A stretch of DNA of 58,754 nucleotides, from the NCBI GenBank assembly GCA_030538115.1, contig JAUNUP010000020.1, positions 1-58,754 of the forward strand, in the 5' to 3' direction. Positions 12,852-21,497 of the stretch are shown here, one piece after another. Position numbers and translations under genes: made by a program. How positions within the stretch are numbered: the stretch's first letter is position 1; each line of letters starts with the position of its first letter. The notes beneath the pieces were generated by a model that did no database searches, was not told the origin of the DNA, and worked only from the letters and a program-made list of their open reading frames with translations. The stretch is from Dermatophilus congolensis. GTDB lineage: Bacteria; Actinomycetota; Actinomycetes; Actinomycetales; Dermatophilaceae.

Positions 12852-14684
12852 GTGCTCCGCACCCACCAGGCCGGCACACTGCGTGCCGACGCCACCGGCC
12901 AGACCGTCACACTCACGGGTTGGGTCGCGAGCCGCCGGGATCACGGCGGCGTGGAGTTCATCGATATTCGCGATGCCAGCGGCCAGGTGCAGGTCGTCGC
13001 GCGTGACGAGGTGCTCGCCTCCGGGGCGCACAGGCTGCGTGACGAGTTCTGCGTCAAGGTGACCGGCACGGTCGCGCGCCGCGAGGCCGAGAACGTCAAC
13101 CCCGAACTGGCCACCGGCGAGATCGAGGTTGTCGCCGACGCCATCGAGGTGCTCAGCGAGTCGGCTCCGCTGCCGTTCCAGATCGACGAGCGCGTCAACG
13201 TGGGCGAGGAGGCGCGTCTCAAGCACCGCTACCTCGACCTTCGTCGCCCCGGCGCGCACAACGCCGGGCACGGTCTGCGCCTGCGCTCCAAGGTGAGCGC
13301 CGCCGCGCGCCGCGTGCTCGAGGCCCGCGACTTCGTCGAGATCGAGACCCCCACCCTCACCCGCTCCACGCCGGAGGGGGCCCGCGACTTCATCGTGCCC
13401 GCGCGCCTCGCGCCCGGCTCCTGGTACGCGCTGCCGCAGAGCCCGCAGCTGTTCAAGCAACTGCTCATGGTCGCGGGCATGGAGCGGTACTACCAGATCG
13501 CGCGCTGCTACCGCGACGAAGACTTCCGCGCCGACCGTCAGCCCGAGTTCACGCAGCTCGACATCGAGATGAGCTTCGTCGACCAGGACGACGTCATCGA
13601 GGTCGGCGAGGCGCTCGCCTCAGAGATCTGGAAGCTCATCGACGTCGACCTGCCGACCCCGTTCCCGCGCATCTCGTACAACGACGCGATGGCGAAGTAC
13701 GGCAGCGACAAGCCCGACCTGCGCTTCGACCTCGAACTCACCGAGTGCACCGACCTGTTCAAGGACACGGCCTTCCGGGTCTTCCAGGCGCCGTACGTCG
13801 GTGCCGTCGTGATGCCCGGCGGCGGCAGCCAGCCTCGACGCCAGTTCGACGCCTGGCAGGAGTGGGCCAAGCAGCGCGGCGCGAAGGGCCTGGCCTACAT
13901 CACGGTCGCCGACGACGGCACGCTCGGCGGGCCCGTCGCCAAGAACCTCTCCGAGGCCGAGCTCGCGGCTCTGCCCGGTCACACCGGTGCCAAGCCCGGC
14001 GATTGCATCTTCTTCGCTGCTGGGCCGGTCAAGAGCTCGCGAACGCTGCTTGGTGCCGCACGTCTCGAGATCGGTAAGCGCTGCGGCCTCATCGACGAGT
14101 CGGCGTGGAGCTTCGTGTGGGTCGTCGACGCGCCGCTGTTCGAGCCGACCTCCGAGGCCGTTGCCGCCGGTGACGTGGCCGTCGGCGGCGGCGCCTGGAC
14201 CGCGGTGCACCACGCGTTCACCTCGCCCAAGCCCGAGTTCATCGACTCCTTCGACACCGACCCCGGCTCGGCGTTGGCCTACGCGTACGACCTCGTGTGC
14301 AACGGCAACGAACTGGGGGGCGGCTCGATCCGTATCCACCGCCGTGACGTGCAGGAGCGCGTCTTCACGGTGATGGGCATCGGGCCGGAGGAGGCGCAGG
14401 AGAAGTTCGGCTTCCTGCTCGACGCGTTCAAGTTCGGTGCGCCCCCGCACGGCGGTATCGCTTTCGGCTGGGACCGGGTCGTGATGCTGCTCGGCGGCTA
14501 CGACTCGATCCGCGACGTCATCGCGTTTCCGAAGTCGGGCGGCGGCTACGACCCGCTCACCGAAGCGCCGGCGCCGATCACGCCGCTCCAGCGCAAGGAA
14601 GCCGGAGTGGACGCCAAGCCCGCTAAGAAGGGTGACGACAAACCTGCCGAGCAGTCCGAAGGCGGCGAGAAGGCCGCGAAGTAG
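12852..14684 (+). CDS. aspS: Aspartyl-tRNA synthetase
   Basis: A 610-aa class IIb synthetase charging tRNA-Asp. It has an N-terminal OB-fold anticodon domain ([20 protein letters not shown]), motif 1 around [17 protein letters not shown], the [12 protein letters not shown] segment, motif 2 in [20 protein letters not shown], the bacterial GAD insertion in the middle, and motif 3 in [15 protein letters not shown]. The GTG at 12852 aligns with the usual N-terminus ([10 protein letters not shown]). The C-terminal 40 residues are a Lys/Ala/Glu-rich tail. Actinobacterial AspRS can be non-discriminating when GatCAB is present; that cannot be judged here. Confidence 0.96.
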   Translation: MLRTHQAGTLRADATGQTVTLTGWVASRRDHGGVEFIDIRDASGQVQVVARDEVLASGAHRLRDEFCVKVTGTVARREAENVNPELATGEIEVVADAIEVLSESAPLPFQIDERVNVGEEARLKHRYLDLRRPGAHNAGHGLRLRSKVSAAARRVLEARDFVEIETPTLTRSTPEGARDFIVPARLAPGSWYALPQSPQLFKQLLMVAGMERYYQIARCYRDEDFRADRQPEFTQLDIEMSFVDQDDVIEVGEALASEIWKLIDVDLPTPFPRISYNDAMAKYGSDKPDLRFDLELTECTDLFKDTAFRVFQAPYVGAVVMPGGGSQPRRQFDAWQEWAKQRGAKGLAYITVADDGTLGGPVAKNLSEAELAALPGHTGAKPGDCIFFAAGPVKSSRTLLGAARLEIGKRCGLIDESAWSFVWVVDAPLFEPTSEAVAAGDVAVGGGAWTAVHHAFTSPKPEFIDSFDTDPGSALAYAYDLVCNGNELGGGSIRIHRRDVQERVFTVMGIGPEEAQEKFGFLLDAFKFGAPPHGGIAFGWDRVVMLLGGYDSIRDVIAFPKSGGGYDPLTEAPAPITPLQRKEAGVDAKPAKKGDDKPAEQSEGGEKAAK

Positions 14685-14704
14685 CTCGCAGACAGATGAC
14701 GGAC

Positions 14705-14743
14705 CGGGCTCGCTTTCCCCAACCTGGGGGAGCGAGCCCGTTT
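14705..14743. terminator. Terminator after aspS
   Basis: Arms 14705-14714 (cgggctcgct) and 14731-14740 (agcgagcccg) are perfect inverses, with further pairing of cccc with gggg in the loop, followed by TTT at 14741-14743. Confidence 0.75.
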
Positions 14744-14764
14744 CGCGTGAGAAGAGGGGAAGAC

Positions 14765-15373
14765 GTGGCTGACAATCGGTTCGCTGCAGTGCTGGTGGAC
14801 GCCGACGGGATCATCCAGTCGGTGGAGGGCACGTGGGTGGAGCGGCTCGCGCGGTTCGCGCCGGATGACGCGGAAGGGTTCATCCGTGAGCTGTTCGACG
14901 CGGAGGCGGGGCCGCTGTCCGGCGAAGGTGAGTGGCTGGACCAGATTCTCGGAGTTCTGCGCCGTCGTGGCATTCCCGAGGTCTACGCCGGCGACGTGAT
15001 CGTGCCGTGGGCGATCATCGACCGGTTCCACGACTGTCTCGATGTGGTGCGTGAGGTCGCGGCGTCGACTCCGTGCCACTTGGCCACGAACCAGACGCGG
15101 TTCCGCGCCGACATTATGCGCGGGTTCGGGTACGAGCAGGTCTTCGAGACCCTGCAGTTCTCGTACGAGCTCGGCGCCCACAAACCCGACCCGGTCTACT
15201 TCGAGCGGGTGCTCGAACGCCTCGGCATAGGCGGCGACCAGGCCTTCTTCATCGACGACAAGTCGGAGAACGTCGAGGCGGCACGCACGGTGGGCATCAC
15301 CGCTGCGCACCACGACCCCCGAGACGGCGCCGAGGGCCTGCGCCGCATCTTCACCGCCGCCGGGCTGCTGTAG
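14765..15373 (+). CDS. HAD-superfamily hydrolase (phosphatase-like, class IA)
   Basis: A 202-aa protein. The nucleophile motif is DADGII (residues about 12-17), the Thr/Ser motif is in HLATNQTRF, the lysine in YELGAHKPDPVYFERV and the acidic motif in AFFIDDKSENVEAA. These are all catalytic positions of a class IA HAD phosphatase. The helical cap follows the first motif. The GTG at 14765 has a strong ribosome-binding site (gaggggaag); an ATG at 14696 lies inside the aspS terminator and is rejected. The substrate is unknown. Confidence 0.83.
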   Translation: MADNRFAAVLVDADGIIQSVEGTWVERLARFAPDDAEGFIRELFDAEAGPLSGEGEWLDQILGVLRRRGIPEVYAGDVIVPWAIIDRFHDCLDVVREVAASTPCHLATNQTRFRADIMRGFGYEQVFETLQFSYELGAHKPDPVYFERVLERLGIGGDQAFFIDDKSENVEAARTVGITAAHHDPRDGAEGLRRIFTAAGLL

Positions 15374-15402
15374 GGCGACCCGAACGAGAGTGCGCCCGAC
15401 GA

Positions 15403-15494
15403 TACGACACGAGGGATGCAGTTCTCGAGGCGCGTGCCGCGTTCACCTAGGTGAACGGGGCACGAGGCCGACAAACTGCATCCCTCGTGTCGTA
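15403..15494. repeat. Long hairpin with perfect 21-bp stem at convergent gene ends
   Basis: Arms 15403-15423 and 15474-15494 are perfect 21-bp inverses. The 50-nt loop contains an 18-nt palindrome centred on CCTAGG (cgttcacctaggtgaacg), itself flanked by gtgcc/ggcac. It lies between the HAD gene and the convergent O-antigen-ligase-like gene and provides the last 17 codons and stop of the latter. It could act as a bidirectional terminator. Confidence 0.8.
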
Positions 15495-16921
15495 ACCTCG
15501 CTGGAACCGTCATCGGGGGGCGTCGATGTGGTGGCGTCCGAGCCGATCTTGGGGCGTGTGTGGCGGGCTGTCAGCGTCGAGGCGGCGACGACCGCGTAGG
15601 CGAGCAGCATCCACCAGGCGTGGGTTTCGAGAGCGGTGTACGCGAGGGTGCCGAGGGCTGCGAACGCGACGAGAGCGCTGAGCGCTTCTGCCACCATCAT
15701 TCGCGTCTCACGGCGCTGCTCGGCCGTCTTGCCGCGAACATGCAGGAGGGAACGCGCTGACGTGACAAGCACAGCCACGACCACTGCGACCAGGGCGGCA
15801 GCGACCACGATCCCGTACTGCAGCAGCAACTCGAGGAACGTGTTGTGCATCCAGATGATGTGGGAGACACCCGGGTTCGGGTCGTGAGCGAGCAAGTACT
15901 CGAAGGAGCCGGCACCGGTGCCGAGGTGGTCTGATCCGGTGAAGTAGCGCCAACCGGCCCTGATGAGGTCGAGACGCAGCGTGTCGGAGCGGGCCGTACC
16001 CGGCTGACCGGCGGCGGTGATCATCGTGACGATCGGGTTGTGCCGGGCGAGGACCGGGACGGTGAACGCCGCGACGACGGCGACGAGTGCGGCGCCCGCG
16101 ATCGCCCAGGTCACAGTGCGTGGACCGCGGCTGCTGCGCGGTGTTGGAACGCGCCCCGCGTCCCGGCGGTCGGCCAGCACGCGCACCGCGTGGATCGCCA
16201 GCACGAGCACGATGGCGACGAGTCCGCCGCGGCTCTGGGTGAGGAAGACCGCGACCACTCCGAACGCGGCGAGTACCGCGAGCCCGGCCCGAGCGCGGGC
16301 GCTGCGAACTCCGGCCCGGTAGGCGATCGTGCCACTGATCAGCACCGCCAGGATCGCCGCGAAGTCGTTGGGATTACGGAAGGGGCCGGCGACGATTGTC
16401 GGGTCCAGAGTCCACGACAGCGACTCGTCAGCGTGTACGTGGCGCCCGGTCGCGATCTCGAACACGGCAGTCCCGAGTGCAAGCACGAGCCCGATCACCC
16501 AGCCCAGCCGCATCGATCGCAGACCGCCTGCCGTGTACCGCGTCGCCGCGGCCGTGCCTGCGGCCAGGAGGACACCGGTGATCACACCGGTCAGTTCCGC
16601 CCGCGCCTGCGTCGGATCGGGCGACCGCGTGTAGGCGAGGGGCACCCAGGCGAGCATCACCAGAATGAACAGCCCGAACGCCCACGCGGTAGGAGCTGAG
16701 CGCAGCGACGCCGCGAGGCCTTCGCTCCGCAGGCGGGGCAGGACATGGCGCACCTGGAAGAGGCCGAGAACGGCGAGGAGCAGCAGCGTCGGCGAGGCCA
16801 GACGCACGGACATGAGCGGCAGGAGGAACAGGTCGCCCGCGGCAGCTACGAGTACACACCCGGCCACGAGCCCCGAGCGCGTCCCCGAACGCGCGTGCGA
16901 CCCGATGTGAGGGGTCAGCAC
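15443..16921 (-). CDS. O-antigen ligase/polymerase-like membrane protein (Wzy_C)
   Basis: A 492-aa polytopic membrane protein with roughly ten or more hydrophobic segments (for example GLVAGCVLVAAAGDLFLLPL). The signature of O-antigen ligases and Wzy polymerases is the large periplasmic loop with GAGSFEYLLAHDP followed by IIWMHNTFLELLLQYG. In Gram-positive actinobacteria such proteins may polymerise or transfer cell-wall glycans; no other glycan genes are nearby. The start is a GTG at 16921. The final residues (VTTRGMQFVG onward) are encoded by one arm and the loop of the long hairpin, so the C-terminus seems to have been replaced or extended by that element. Confidence 0.8.
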   Translation of the reverse strand: MLTPHIGSHARSGTRSGLVAGCVLVAAAGDLFLLPLMSVRLASPTLLLLAVLGLFQVRHVLPRLRSEGLAASLRSAPTAWAFGLFILVMLAWVPLAYTRSPDPTQARAELTGVITGVLLAAGTAAATRYTAGGLRSMRLGWVIGLVLALGTAVFEIATGRHVHADESLSWTLDPTIVAGPFRNPNDFAAILAVLISGTIAYRAGVRSARARAGLAVLAAFGVVAVFLTQSRGGLVAIVLVLAIHAVRVLADRRDAGRVPTPRSSRGPRTVTWAIAGAALVAVVAAFTVPVLARHNPIVTMITAAGQPGTARSDTLRLDLIRAGWRYFTGSDHLGTGAGSFEYLLAHDPNPGVSHIIWMHNTFLELLLQYGIVVAAALVAVVVAVLVTSARSLLHVRGKTAEQRRETRMMVAEALSALVAFAALGTLAYTALETHAWWMLLAYAVVAASTLTARHTRPKIGSDATTSTPPDDGSSEVTTRGMQFVGLVPRSPR

Positions 16922-17141
16922 GGGCGTAACTCTAGGTGGCTTCCCGATGTGGGCACCGCCGTCGCTATCGTCGTCTTTCCGCAGATCACAGTGGCTGTCA
17001 ATACTGTTGCCGCGCTATTGGATAGACAGCCGGAGGCAGCAGTTCGCGCGCTCGGGAGCGACTGTGTGGGTCCGGTGGCACGGCCCACACGACCCGAAGG
17101 GCCCCGGGCCCATCCCCGTGCCGTCCAGGTGCCGTCCCCCA

Positions 17142-17270
17142 TCCCGTGCCGTGGCACTGGTGCTGGTAGGTGAGGTGCGGGGAGTCATGTGCCACGGCAC
17201 CGCCACCGAGGGGGCCGTGGCACATGACCTCCGGAACCTCGCCTTCGAAGGTGAGTGCCACGGCACGGGA
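17142..17270. repeat. Nested palindromic repeat, copy A
   Basis: An approximately 129-bp imperfect palindrome. Outer arms 17142-17158 and 17254-17270 are a perfect 17-bp inverse (cccgtgccgtggcact type). Inner arms 17184-17198 and 17214-17228 are a perfect 15-bp inverse (gtcatgtgccacggc type). The intervening segments also pair partly (ggtgaggt with acctcgcc). A short partial left end (atccccgtgccgt) occurs at about 17112. The stretch 16922-17141 shows no gene. Confidence 0.9.
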
Positions 17271-17331
17271 AGCGGAGGCATCTGGTGAGCACCTGTCTCG
17301 GTGCCGTCCTAGTGCGATTCCGGTGCCCATC

Positions 17332-17459
17332 CCCGTGCCGTGGCACTGGTGCTGGTAGGTGAGGTGCGGGGAGTCATGTGCCACGGCACCGCCACCGAGG
17401 GGGCCGTGGCACATGACCTCCGGAACCTCGCCTTCGAAGGTGAGTGCCACGGCACGGGA
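17332..17459. repeat. Nested palindromic repeat, copy B
   Basis: Identical over 128 bp to 17143-17270, offset by 189 bp, with a 16-bp outer and 15-bp inner perfect stem. The 61-bp spacer between copies contains another gtgccgt motif and a CCTAG. Both copies lie between divergent genes, so they are upstream of both and are unlikely to be simple terminators. The stretch 17460-17550 has no gene. Confidence 0.9.
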
Positions 17460-17550
17460 TGCGAGTGAACGTGATGAGCACCGGGACACCCTCGAGACCG
17501 CCGATGGTTCGTAGAGACTGCCGTGCCGCGTCGTTGTCGGTGACTGTCGA

Positions 17551-17556
17551 TAGCCT
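17551..17556 (+). promoter_or_regulatory. Candidate -10 box of rarA (leaderless)
   Basis: TAGCCT ends 6 nt before the GTG start, the spacing expected when the transcript begins at the start codon. Confidence 0.45.
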
Positions 17557-17562
17557 GGGGCG

Positions 17563-18999
17563 GTGACAGACGCCCCTGACCTCTTCGCCGCCGCCCGGCA
17601 GCCCGACGCAGCGGATGCCCGGGCGGAAGCCGCAGGAGGAGAGGGCGGTTCGGGGCAACCGGCTCCGCTCGCCGTGCGGATGCGGCCACGCACGCTCGAC
17701 GAGGTGCGTGGGCAGAAGGAGGCGTTGCGGCCAGGCTCGCCGCTGCGGCGGCTGGTCGAAGGGGTGTCGGGGTCGGGCGTGGGTCCGGTGTCGGCGATCT
17801 TGTGGGGTCCTCCTGGTACCGGCAAGACCACACTCGCCCACCTCGTGGCTGGCGAAGGAGGGCGGCGGTTCGTCGAGCTCTCCGCGATCAATGCCGGGGT
17901 CAAAGACGTGCGAGCCGTGATGGAGGCTGCGGCCCGCGACCGCGACATGTACGGCCGCGAGACGGTGCTCTTTCTCGACGAGATCCACCGGTTCAGCAAG
18001 GCCCAACAAGACGCGCTGTTGCCCGGAGTCGAGAACCGCACGGTCATCCTCGTGGCGGCGACCACCGAGAACCCGTCGTTCTCGATCATCGCGCCGTTGC
18101 TCTCGCGGTCGATGCTCGTCACCCTCACCTCGCTCTCCGATGACGACGTCGTCGAGGTGATCGAGGCGGCGCTCGCAGAAGACCGAGGATTGGACGGTGC
18201 GTTCACCCTCGCCGACGACGCCCGCGCCCACCTCGTGCGGATGTCGGGAGGCGACGCGCGCCGGGCCCTGACCGAGTTGGAGGCGTCGGCGGGAGTGGCG
18301 CTGGACGACCTCCCCGGTGGTTCGGGCATGCCCGACCGCGACACTCCCGCGCCGATCACGCTCGCCCACGTCGAGCAGGCCGTCGCCAAGGCGGCGGTGC
18401 GCTACGACCGCGCCGGCACCCAGCACTACGACGTGGCGAGCGCGTTCATCAAGTCGATGCGCGGCTCCGATGTCGACGCCGCTCTGCACTACCTCGCCCG
18501 GATGCTGGAGGCGGGTGAAGACCCGCGGTTCATCGCCCGCCGCATCGTCATCTCGGCGAGCGAAGAGATCGCGATGGCCGACCCCACCGCGCTACAGACC
18601 GCGGTCGCCGCGATGCACGCGGTCGCGCAGATCGGTATGCCGGAGGCGAGGCTCATCCTGGCCCAGGCCGTCGTCCACAACTGCCTGGCCCCGAAGTCGA
18701 ACGCCGTCTACACGGCCATCGGCGCGGCGATCGCCGACGTGCGCGCGGGCAAGGGCGGCGCGGTGCCCCCTCCGCTGCGAGGCAGCGAGCGGTCACGGCA
18801 GGCGGGCTCGGCCACCCGTGCCCCGGGCAAGTCAGGCGCCTACGTGTACGCCCATGACGAACCCGAGTCGGTGGCGACCCAGCAGTACCTGCCCGACGAC
18901 CTCGTCGGCGCCGACTACTACCACCCCAAGCCCCGAGGCTTCGAAGAACGCATGATCGACCGCTGGGCCTGGCTCCGCGGCAAGCTCGGCAAGGGGTAG
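17563..18999 (+). CDS. rarA: Replication-associated recombination protein A (MgsA/RarA AAA ATPase)
   Basis: A 478-aa AAA+ ATPase acting at stalled replication forks, related to clamp loaders. Walker A is [14 protein letters not shown], Walker B is [18 protein letters not shown], sensor 1 is in [14 protein letters not shown], and the arginine finger region is [11 protein letters not shown]. The C-terminal tetramerisation part includes [19 protein letters not shown] and ends in [16 protein letters not shown]. In many actinobacteria rpsD and alaS follow closely; here about 14 kb of other genes intervene before alaS. Confidence 0.95.
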   Translation: MTDAPDLFAAARQPDAADARAEAAGGEGGSGQPAPLAVRMRPRTLDEVRGQKEALRPGSPLRRLVEGVSGSGVGPVSAILWGPPGTGKTTLAHLVAGEGGRRFVELSAINAGVKDVRAVMEAAARDRDMYGRETVLFLDEIHRFSKAQQDALLPGVENRTVILVAATTENPSFSIIAPLLSRSMLVTLTSLSDDDVVEVIEAALAEDRGLDGAFTLADDARAHLVRMSGGDARRALTELEASAGVALDDLPGGSGMPDRDTPAPITLAHVEQAVAKAAVRYDRAGTQHYDVASAFIKSMRGSDVDAALHYLARMLEAGEDPRFIARRIVISASEEIAMADPTALQTAVAAMHAVAQIGMPEARLILAQAVVHNCLAPKSNAVYTAIGAAIADVRAGKGGAVPPPLRGSERSRQAGSATRAPGKSGAYVYAHDEPESVATQQYLPDDLVGADYYHPKPRGFEERMIDRWAWLRGKLGKG

Positions 19000-19093
19000 T
19001 CGTTCGACGTCAGAGGGCTGAACGGAGCCGACTGCCACGAGCAGGTGGTCGAAGAGCCGCGCCGACCTCACGGTTCTCCTGTCGCCATCGCAG

Positions 19094-19115
19094 GGTCACG
19101 GGTCGTTCATCACAG
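19094..19115 (+). promoter_or_regulatory. PHO-box-like direct repeat upstream of the glycerophosphodiesterase
   Basis: Two adjacent 11-nt units, GGTCACGGGTC and GTTCATCACAG, each begin with G(G/T)TCA(C/T), the conserved half of the Streptomyces PHO box. They end 64 nt before the ATG. The 3' halves of the units match the consensus poorly, so this is a candidate only. Confidence 0.35.
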
Positions 19116-19179
19116 CGACTCCACAGGCTGGTTCGGTTGCCGCACAACGGTTTCCGTATCCCCTTGTGAGGAGTTCCGC

Positions 19180-20661
19180 ATGAAGATCGCCCGTGTGGTC
19201 GCTGCCGCGTCCCCGCTCGTGCTCGCCCTCAGCGGCATCGGAGTTGCTGCCCAGGCCGCAGTCGCGCCCGTGCCCGAGCCGTACGACCAGACCGCGCCGT
19301 CGGTGAAGCCGCGCGGTCAGCACATCGTGGGAGGCGACGCCGTCGTCGCAGCCATGCACGACCACTCGGCCACGGCCCCGATCCTCCTCGCCGCGCACCG
19401 CGGCCACTGGCGCTACTACCCCGAGAACTCCGTCGTCGGCTATGAGGCCGTGTTCGCCGCGGGCGCCGAGATCGTGGAGACCGACTTCAAGCGCACCAAG
19501 GACGGGCACCTCGTGCTCATGCACGACGAGACCGTCGACCGCACCACCAACGGCACGGGCAAGGTGTCCGACCTGACGCTCGCCGAGATCAAGGCCCTGC
19601 GGCTCAAGGACGGACTCGGTGGCGACGGAGCGCCCCTCACCGACGAGCAGGTGCCGACGCTCGAAGAGATCATGCCGGTCATCGCCAAGCACGGCATGAT
19701 CAACCTCGACAAGGGCTGGCCCTACCGCGAGCAGATCTACGACGTGCTCAAGAAGACCGGCACCCTCAAGTACGGGCTGTTCAAGAACGAGAACAACACG
19801 CCCCTCGCGGATGCCGTCGAGTTCATGGCCAAGGACCCGCAGATCAACTACATCCACAAGATCCGCAGCGTCAACCCGCAGGATGTCGGCGTGTTCCCGC
19901 GCGACCCGATCGCCTACGAGGTCACCGGAATGCCCGACCTCGCCGCTCCCAACGCCGACCCGAAGCTGTGGGAGAAGATGCGCGCCACCTCGCGCGTGTG
20001 GACCAACACGCTGTGGTCCAGCCAGAACGCGGGCAAGGACGACGAGAACGCGCTCGCCGGCGGCGGGGCCTACGACTACTGGCTCCGTCGCGGTTCGAGC
20101 GTCTTTCTCACCGACAACGTCGACGCGATGAACTACTGGCGCGCAGGCGGCGACCCCGCGAAGTGGCTCACCCTGTCGGGGCACCGCAGTGTGCGCGTTC
20201 AGGCCGAGGACTTCGTCGGAGGTGCGCAGAACTACTTCGACACCGACGCCAACCTGTGCCCGACCTACATCGCCGGCCGCCCCACCGAGGCCGTCGACGT
20301 GTGCGAGATCGGCGGCAACAACAAGGCCGGAGGCCGCTACGTCGCCCACATCCAAGACGGCGAGTGGATGACGTACCAGGTTCGCGTCGACTCGCCCGGG
20401 ACCTACGACATCCGCGGGCGCTACTCCAAGGAGGGGGCCGATGCGGGCAACGTCGCGATCTCGTTCGACGGCAAGCGCTACGGCAAGCCTGTGGCGCTGA
20501 GCACCACGACGCAGGTGCGGGCCTTCCGCCTCGCCGACTGGGGTTCGGTGAAGCTGGGCATGGGGCTGCACACGTTCCGGGTGAAGTTTGGTGGCGGCGC
20601 CAAGGACGTCAACCTCGACTTCATCCAGCTCGACCTGGCCAAGGGCAAGCGAGGCCGCTGA
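19180..20661 (+). CDS. Secreted glycerophosphodiester phosphodiesterase with C-terminal CBM6-like domain
   Basis: A 493-aa exported enzyme releasing glycerol 3-phosphate from glycerophosphodiesters. A Sec-type signal (MKIARVVAAASPLVLAL, cleavage near AQA) precedes a GDPD TIM barrel with AAHRGHWRYYPENSVVGY, the metal ligands in EIVETDFKRTKDGHLVLMHD, and the family string TVDRTTNGTGKVSDLTL. From about residue 345 a beta-sandwich resembling carbohydrate-binding module 6 begins (VRVQAEDFVGG) and ends LDFIQLDLAKGKRGR. Wall teichoic acid or phospholipid debris are plausible substrates. The ATG at 19180 has a GAGGAG site. PHO-like repeats lie upstream and a strong terminator follows. Confidence 0.9.
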   Translation: MKIARVVAAASPLVLALSGIGVAAQAAVAPVPEPYDQTAPSVKPRGQHIVGGDAVVAAMHDHSATAPILLAAHRGHWRYYPENSVVGYEAVFAAGAEIVETDFKRTKDGHLVLMHDETVDRTTNGTGKVSDLTLAEIKALRLKDGLGGDGAPLTDEQVPTLEEIMPVIAKHGMINLDKGWPYREQIYDVLKKTGTLKYGLFKNENNTPLADAVEFMAKDPQINYIHKIRSVNPQDVGVFPRDPIAYEVTGMPDLAAPNADPKLWEKMRATSRVWTNTLWSSQNAGKDDENALAGGGAYDYWLRRGSSVFLTDNVDAMNYWRAGGDPAKWLTLSGHRSVRVQAEDFVGGAQNYFDTDANLCPTYIAGRPTEAVDVCEIGGNNKAGGRYVAHIQDGEWMTYQVRVDSPGTYDIRGRYSKEGADAGNVAISFDGKRYGKPVALSTTTQVRAFRLADWGSVKLGMGLHTFRVKFGGGAKDVNLDFIQLDLAKGKRGR

Positions 20662-20690
20662 CCTGCGGTAGTTCGCCCCACCGCGTCACT

Positions 20691-20726
20691 GGGGAGGGCG
20701 CCTCGCTGAAGCGAGGTGCCCTCCCC
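20691..20726. terminator. Strong hairpin terminator after the glycerophosphodiesterase
   Basis: Left arm 20691-20706 (ggggagggcgcctcgc) pairs with 20711-20726 (gcgaggtgccctcccc) with a single G-U, over a short loop. Confidence 0.75.
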
Positions 20727-20782
20727 GCCTTCACGAGTGCCCATGAGCACGCTCAAGGCGAATGGGTGGCCGGTAGCCTGTC

Positions 20783-20803
20783 GAATGGCATATTCTGCCA
20801 TTC
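20783..20803 (+). promoter_or_regulatory. Candidate ParD operator overlapping the -10 box
   Basis: A perfect 8-bp dyad, GAATGGCA (20783-20790) and TGCCATTC (20796-20803), encloses TATTC. The -10-like TATTCT sits in the centre. It ends 22 nt before the antitoxin ATG, as expected for an autoregulated toxin-antitoxin promoter. Confidence 0.5.
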
Positions 20804-20825
20804 AGGTCTTTGTGACGGAGGAAGC

Positions 20826-21110
20826 ATGCCTACGCGCAATGTCGTACTGAGCGACCACCAGCACGAACTCGTCGACACGCTGGTCAGGTCGGGTCGCTAC
20901 CAGAACGCGAGCGAAGTGCTGCGCGAAGGGTTGAGGCTCGTCGAGCAGCGCGATCGTCTAGAAGAATCCAAGCTGGCGGCGCTTCGTGCCGCGGCCGAGG
21001 TCGGCTGGCGCGACGTGGAGGCAAACCGCTACACCGACGTGGACGACGACGGGCTCGAGACCTATATCTCGAGCCTGGGCGAGCGCGGCTCTCGGTCTGC
21101 TGACGCGTGA
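20826..21110 (+). CDS. ParD-like type II antitoxin
   Basis: A 94-aa protein with an N-terminal ribbon-helix-helix domain (NVVLSDHQHELVDTLVRSGR, then YQNASEVLREGLRLVEQRD), the ParD/CC2985 pattern. The C-terminal part is Glu/Asp-rich and would wrap the toxin. A good ribosome-binding site (cggaggaagc) precedes the ATG. The stop overlaps the toxin start by 4 nt. It probably represses its own promoter through the dyad upstream. Confidence 0.85.
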   Translation: MPTRNVVLSDHQHELVDTLVRSGRYQNASEVLREGLRLVEQRDRLEESKLAALRAAAEVGWRDVEANRYTDVDDDGLETYISSLGERGSRSADA

Positions 21111-21466
21111 AGATGCGGTACCGGCTCAGCCAGGCGGCCGAGAACGACATTGTCGAGGCATTGGCCTGGTCGCTGGAGCAGTTGGGCGACCTGGCCCGAC
21201 GCAACTATGAAGCGCTCATCGTCGCGGCGCTGCGCGACATGGCAGCCGACCCTATCGGGGCAGCGGCGCGAGAACGCCCCGAACTGGGCCCGGGTGTCCT
21301 CTCGTGGCATCTCAGGGCGAGCCGAAGCTCGACAACTACCCGCGTCGGGCGGCCTCGACATCTTTTTCTGTACCGCCTCGATGACGACATGGTGGTCGTC
21401 GGTCGTATGTTGCACGACGCGATGGAGTTGGAGCGGCACATGGAGGACGACTCGACGTGGGGCTGA
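21107..21466 (+). CDS. ParE/RelE-superfamily toxin
   Basis: A 119-aa protein beginning MKMRYRLSQAAENDIVEALA, the typical first strand and helices of ParE toxins, with the later strands in HLFLYRLDDDMVVVGRMLHD. ParE members poison DNA gyrase; RelE relatives cleave mRNA. Which applies cannot be decided from sequence alone, but the ParD-type partner favours ParE. The C-terminus is slightly longer than usual. GTG start, translationally coupled to the antitoxin. Confidence 0.82.
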   Translation: MKMRYRLSQAAENDIVEALAWSLEQLGDLARRNYEALIVAALRDMAADPIGAAARERPELGPGVLSWHLRASRSSTTTRVGRPRHLFLYRLDDDMVVVGRMLHDAMELERHMEDDSTWG

Positions 21467-21497
21467 GCCGACCTCAATGTGCACGCACCGTCGCGCG

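Noticed and set aside
17142..17459. Palindromes A and B as transcription terminators
   Set aside because: They lie upstream of two divergent genes, so no transcript from a neighbouring gene ends there.
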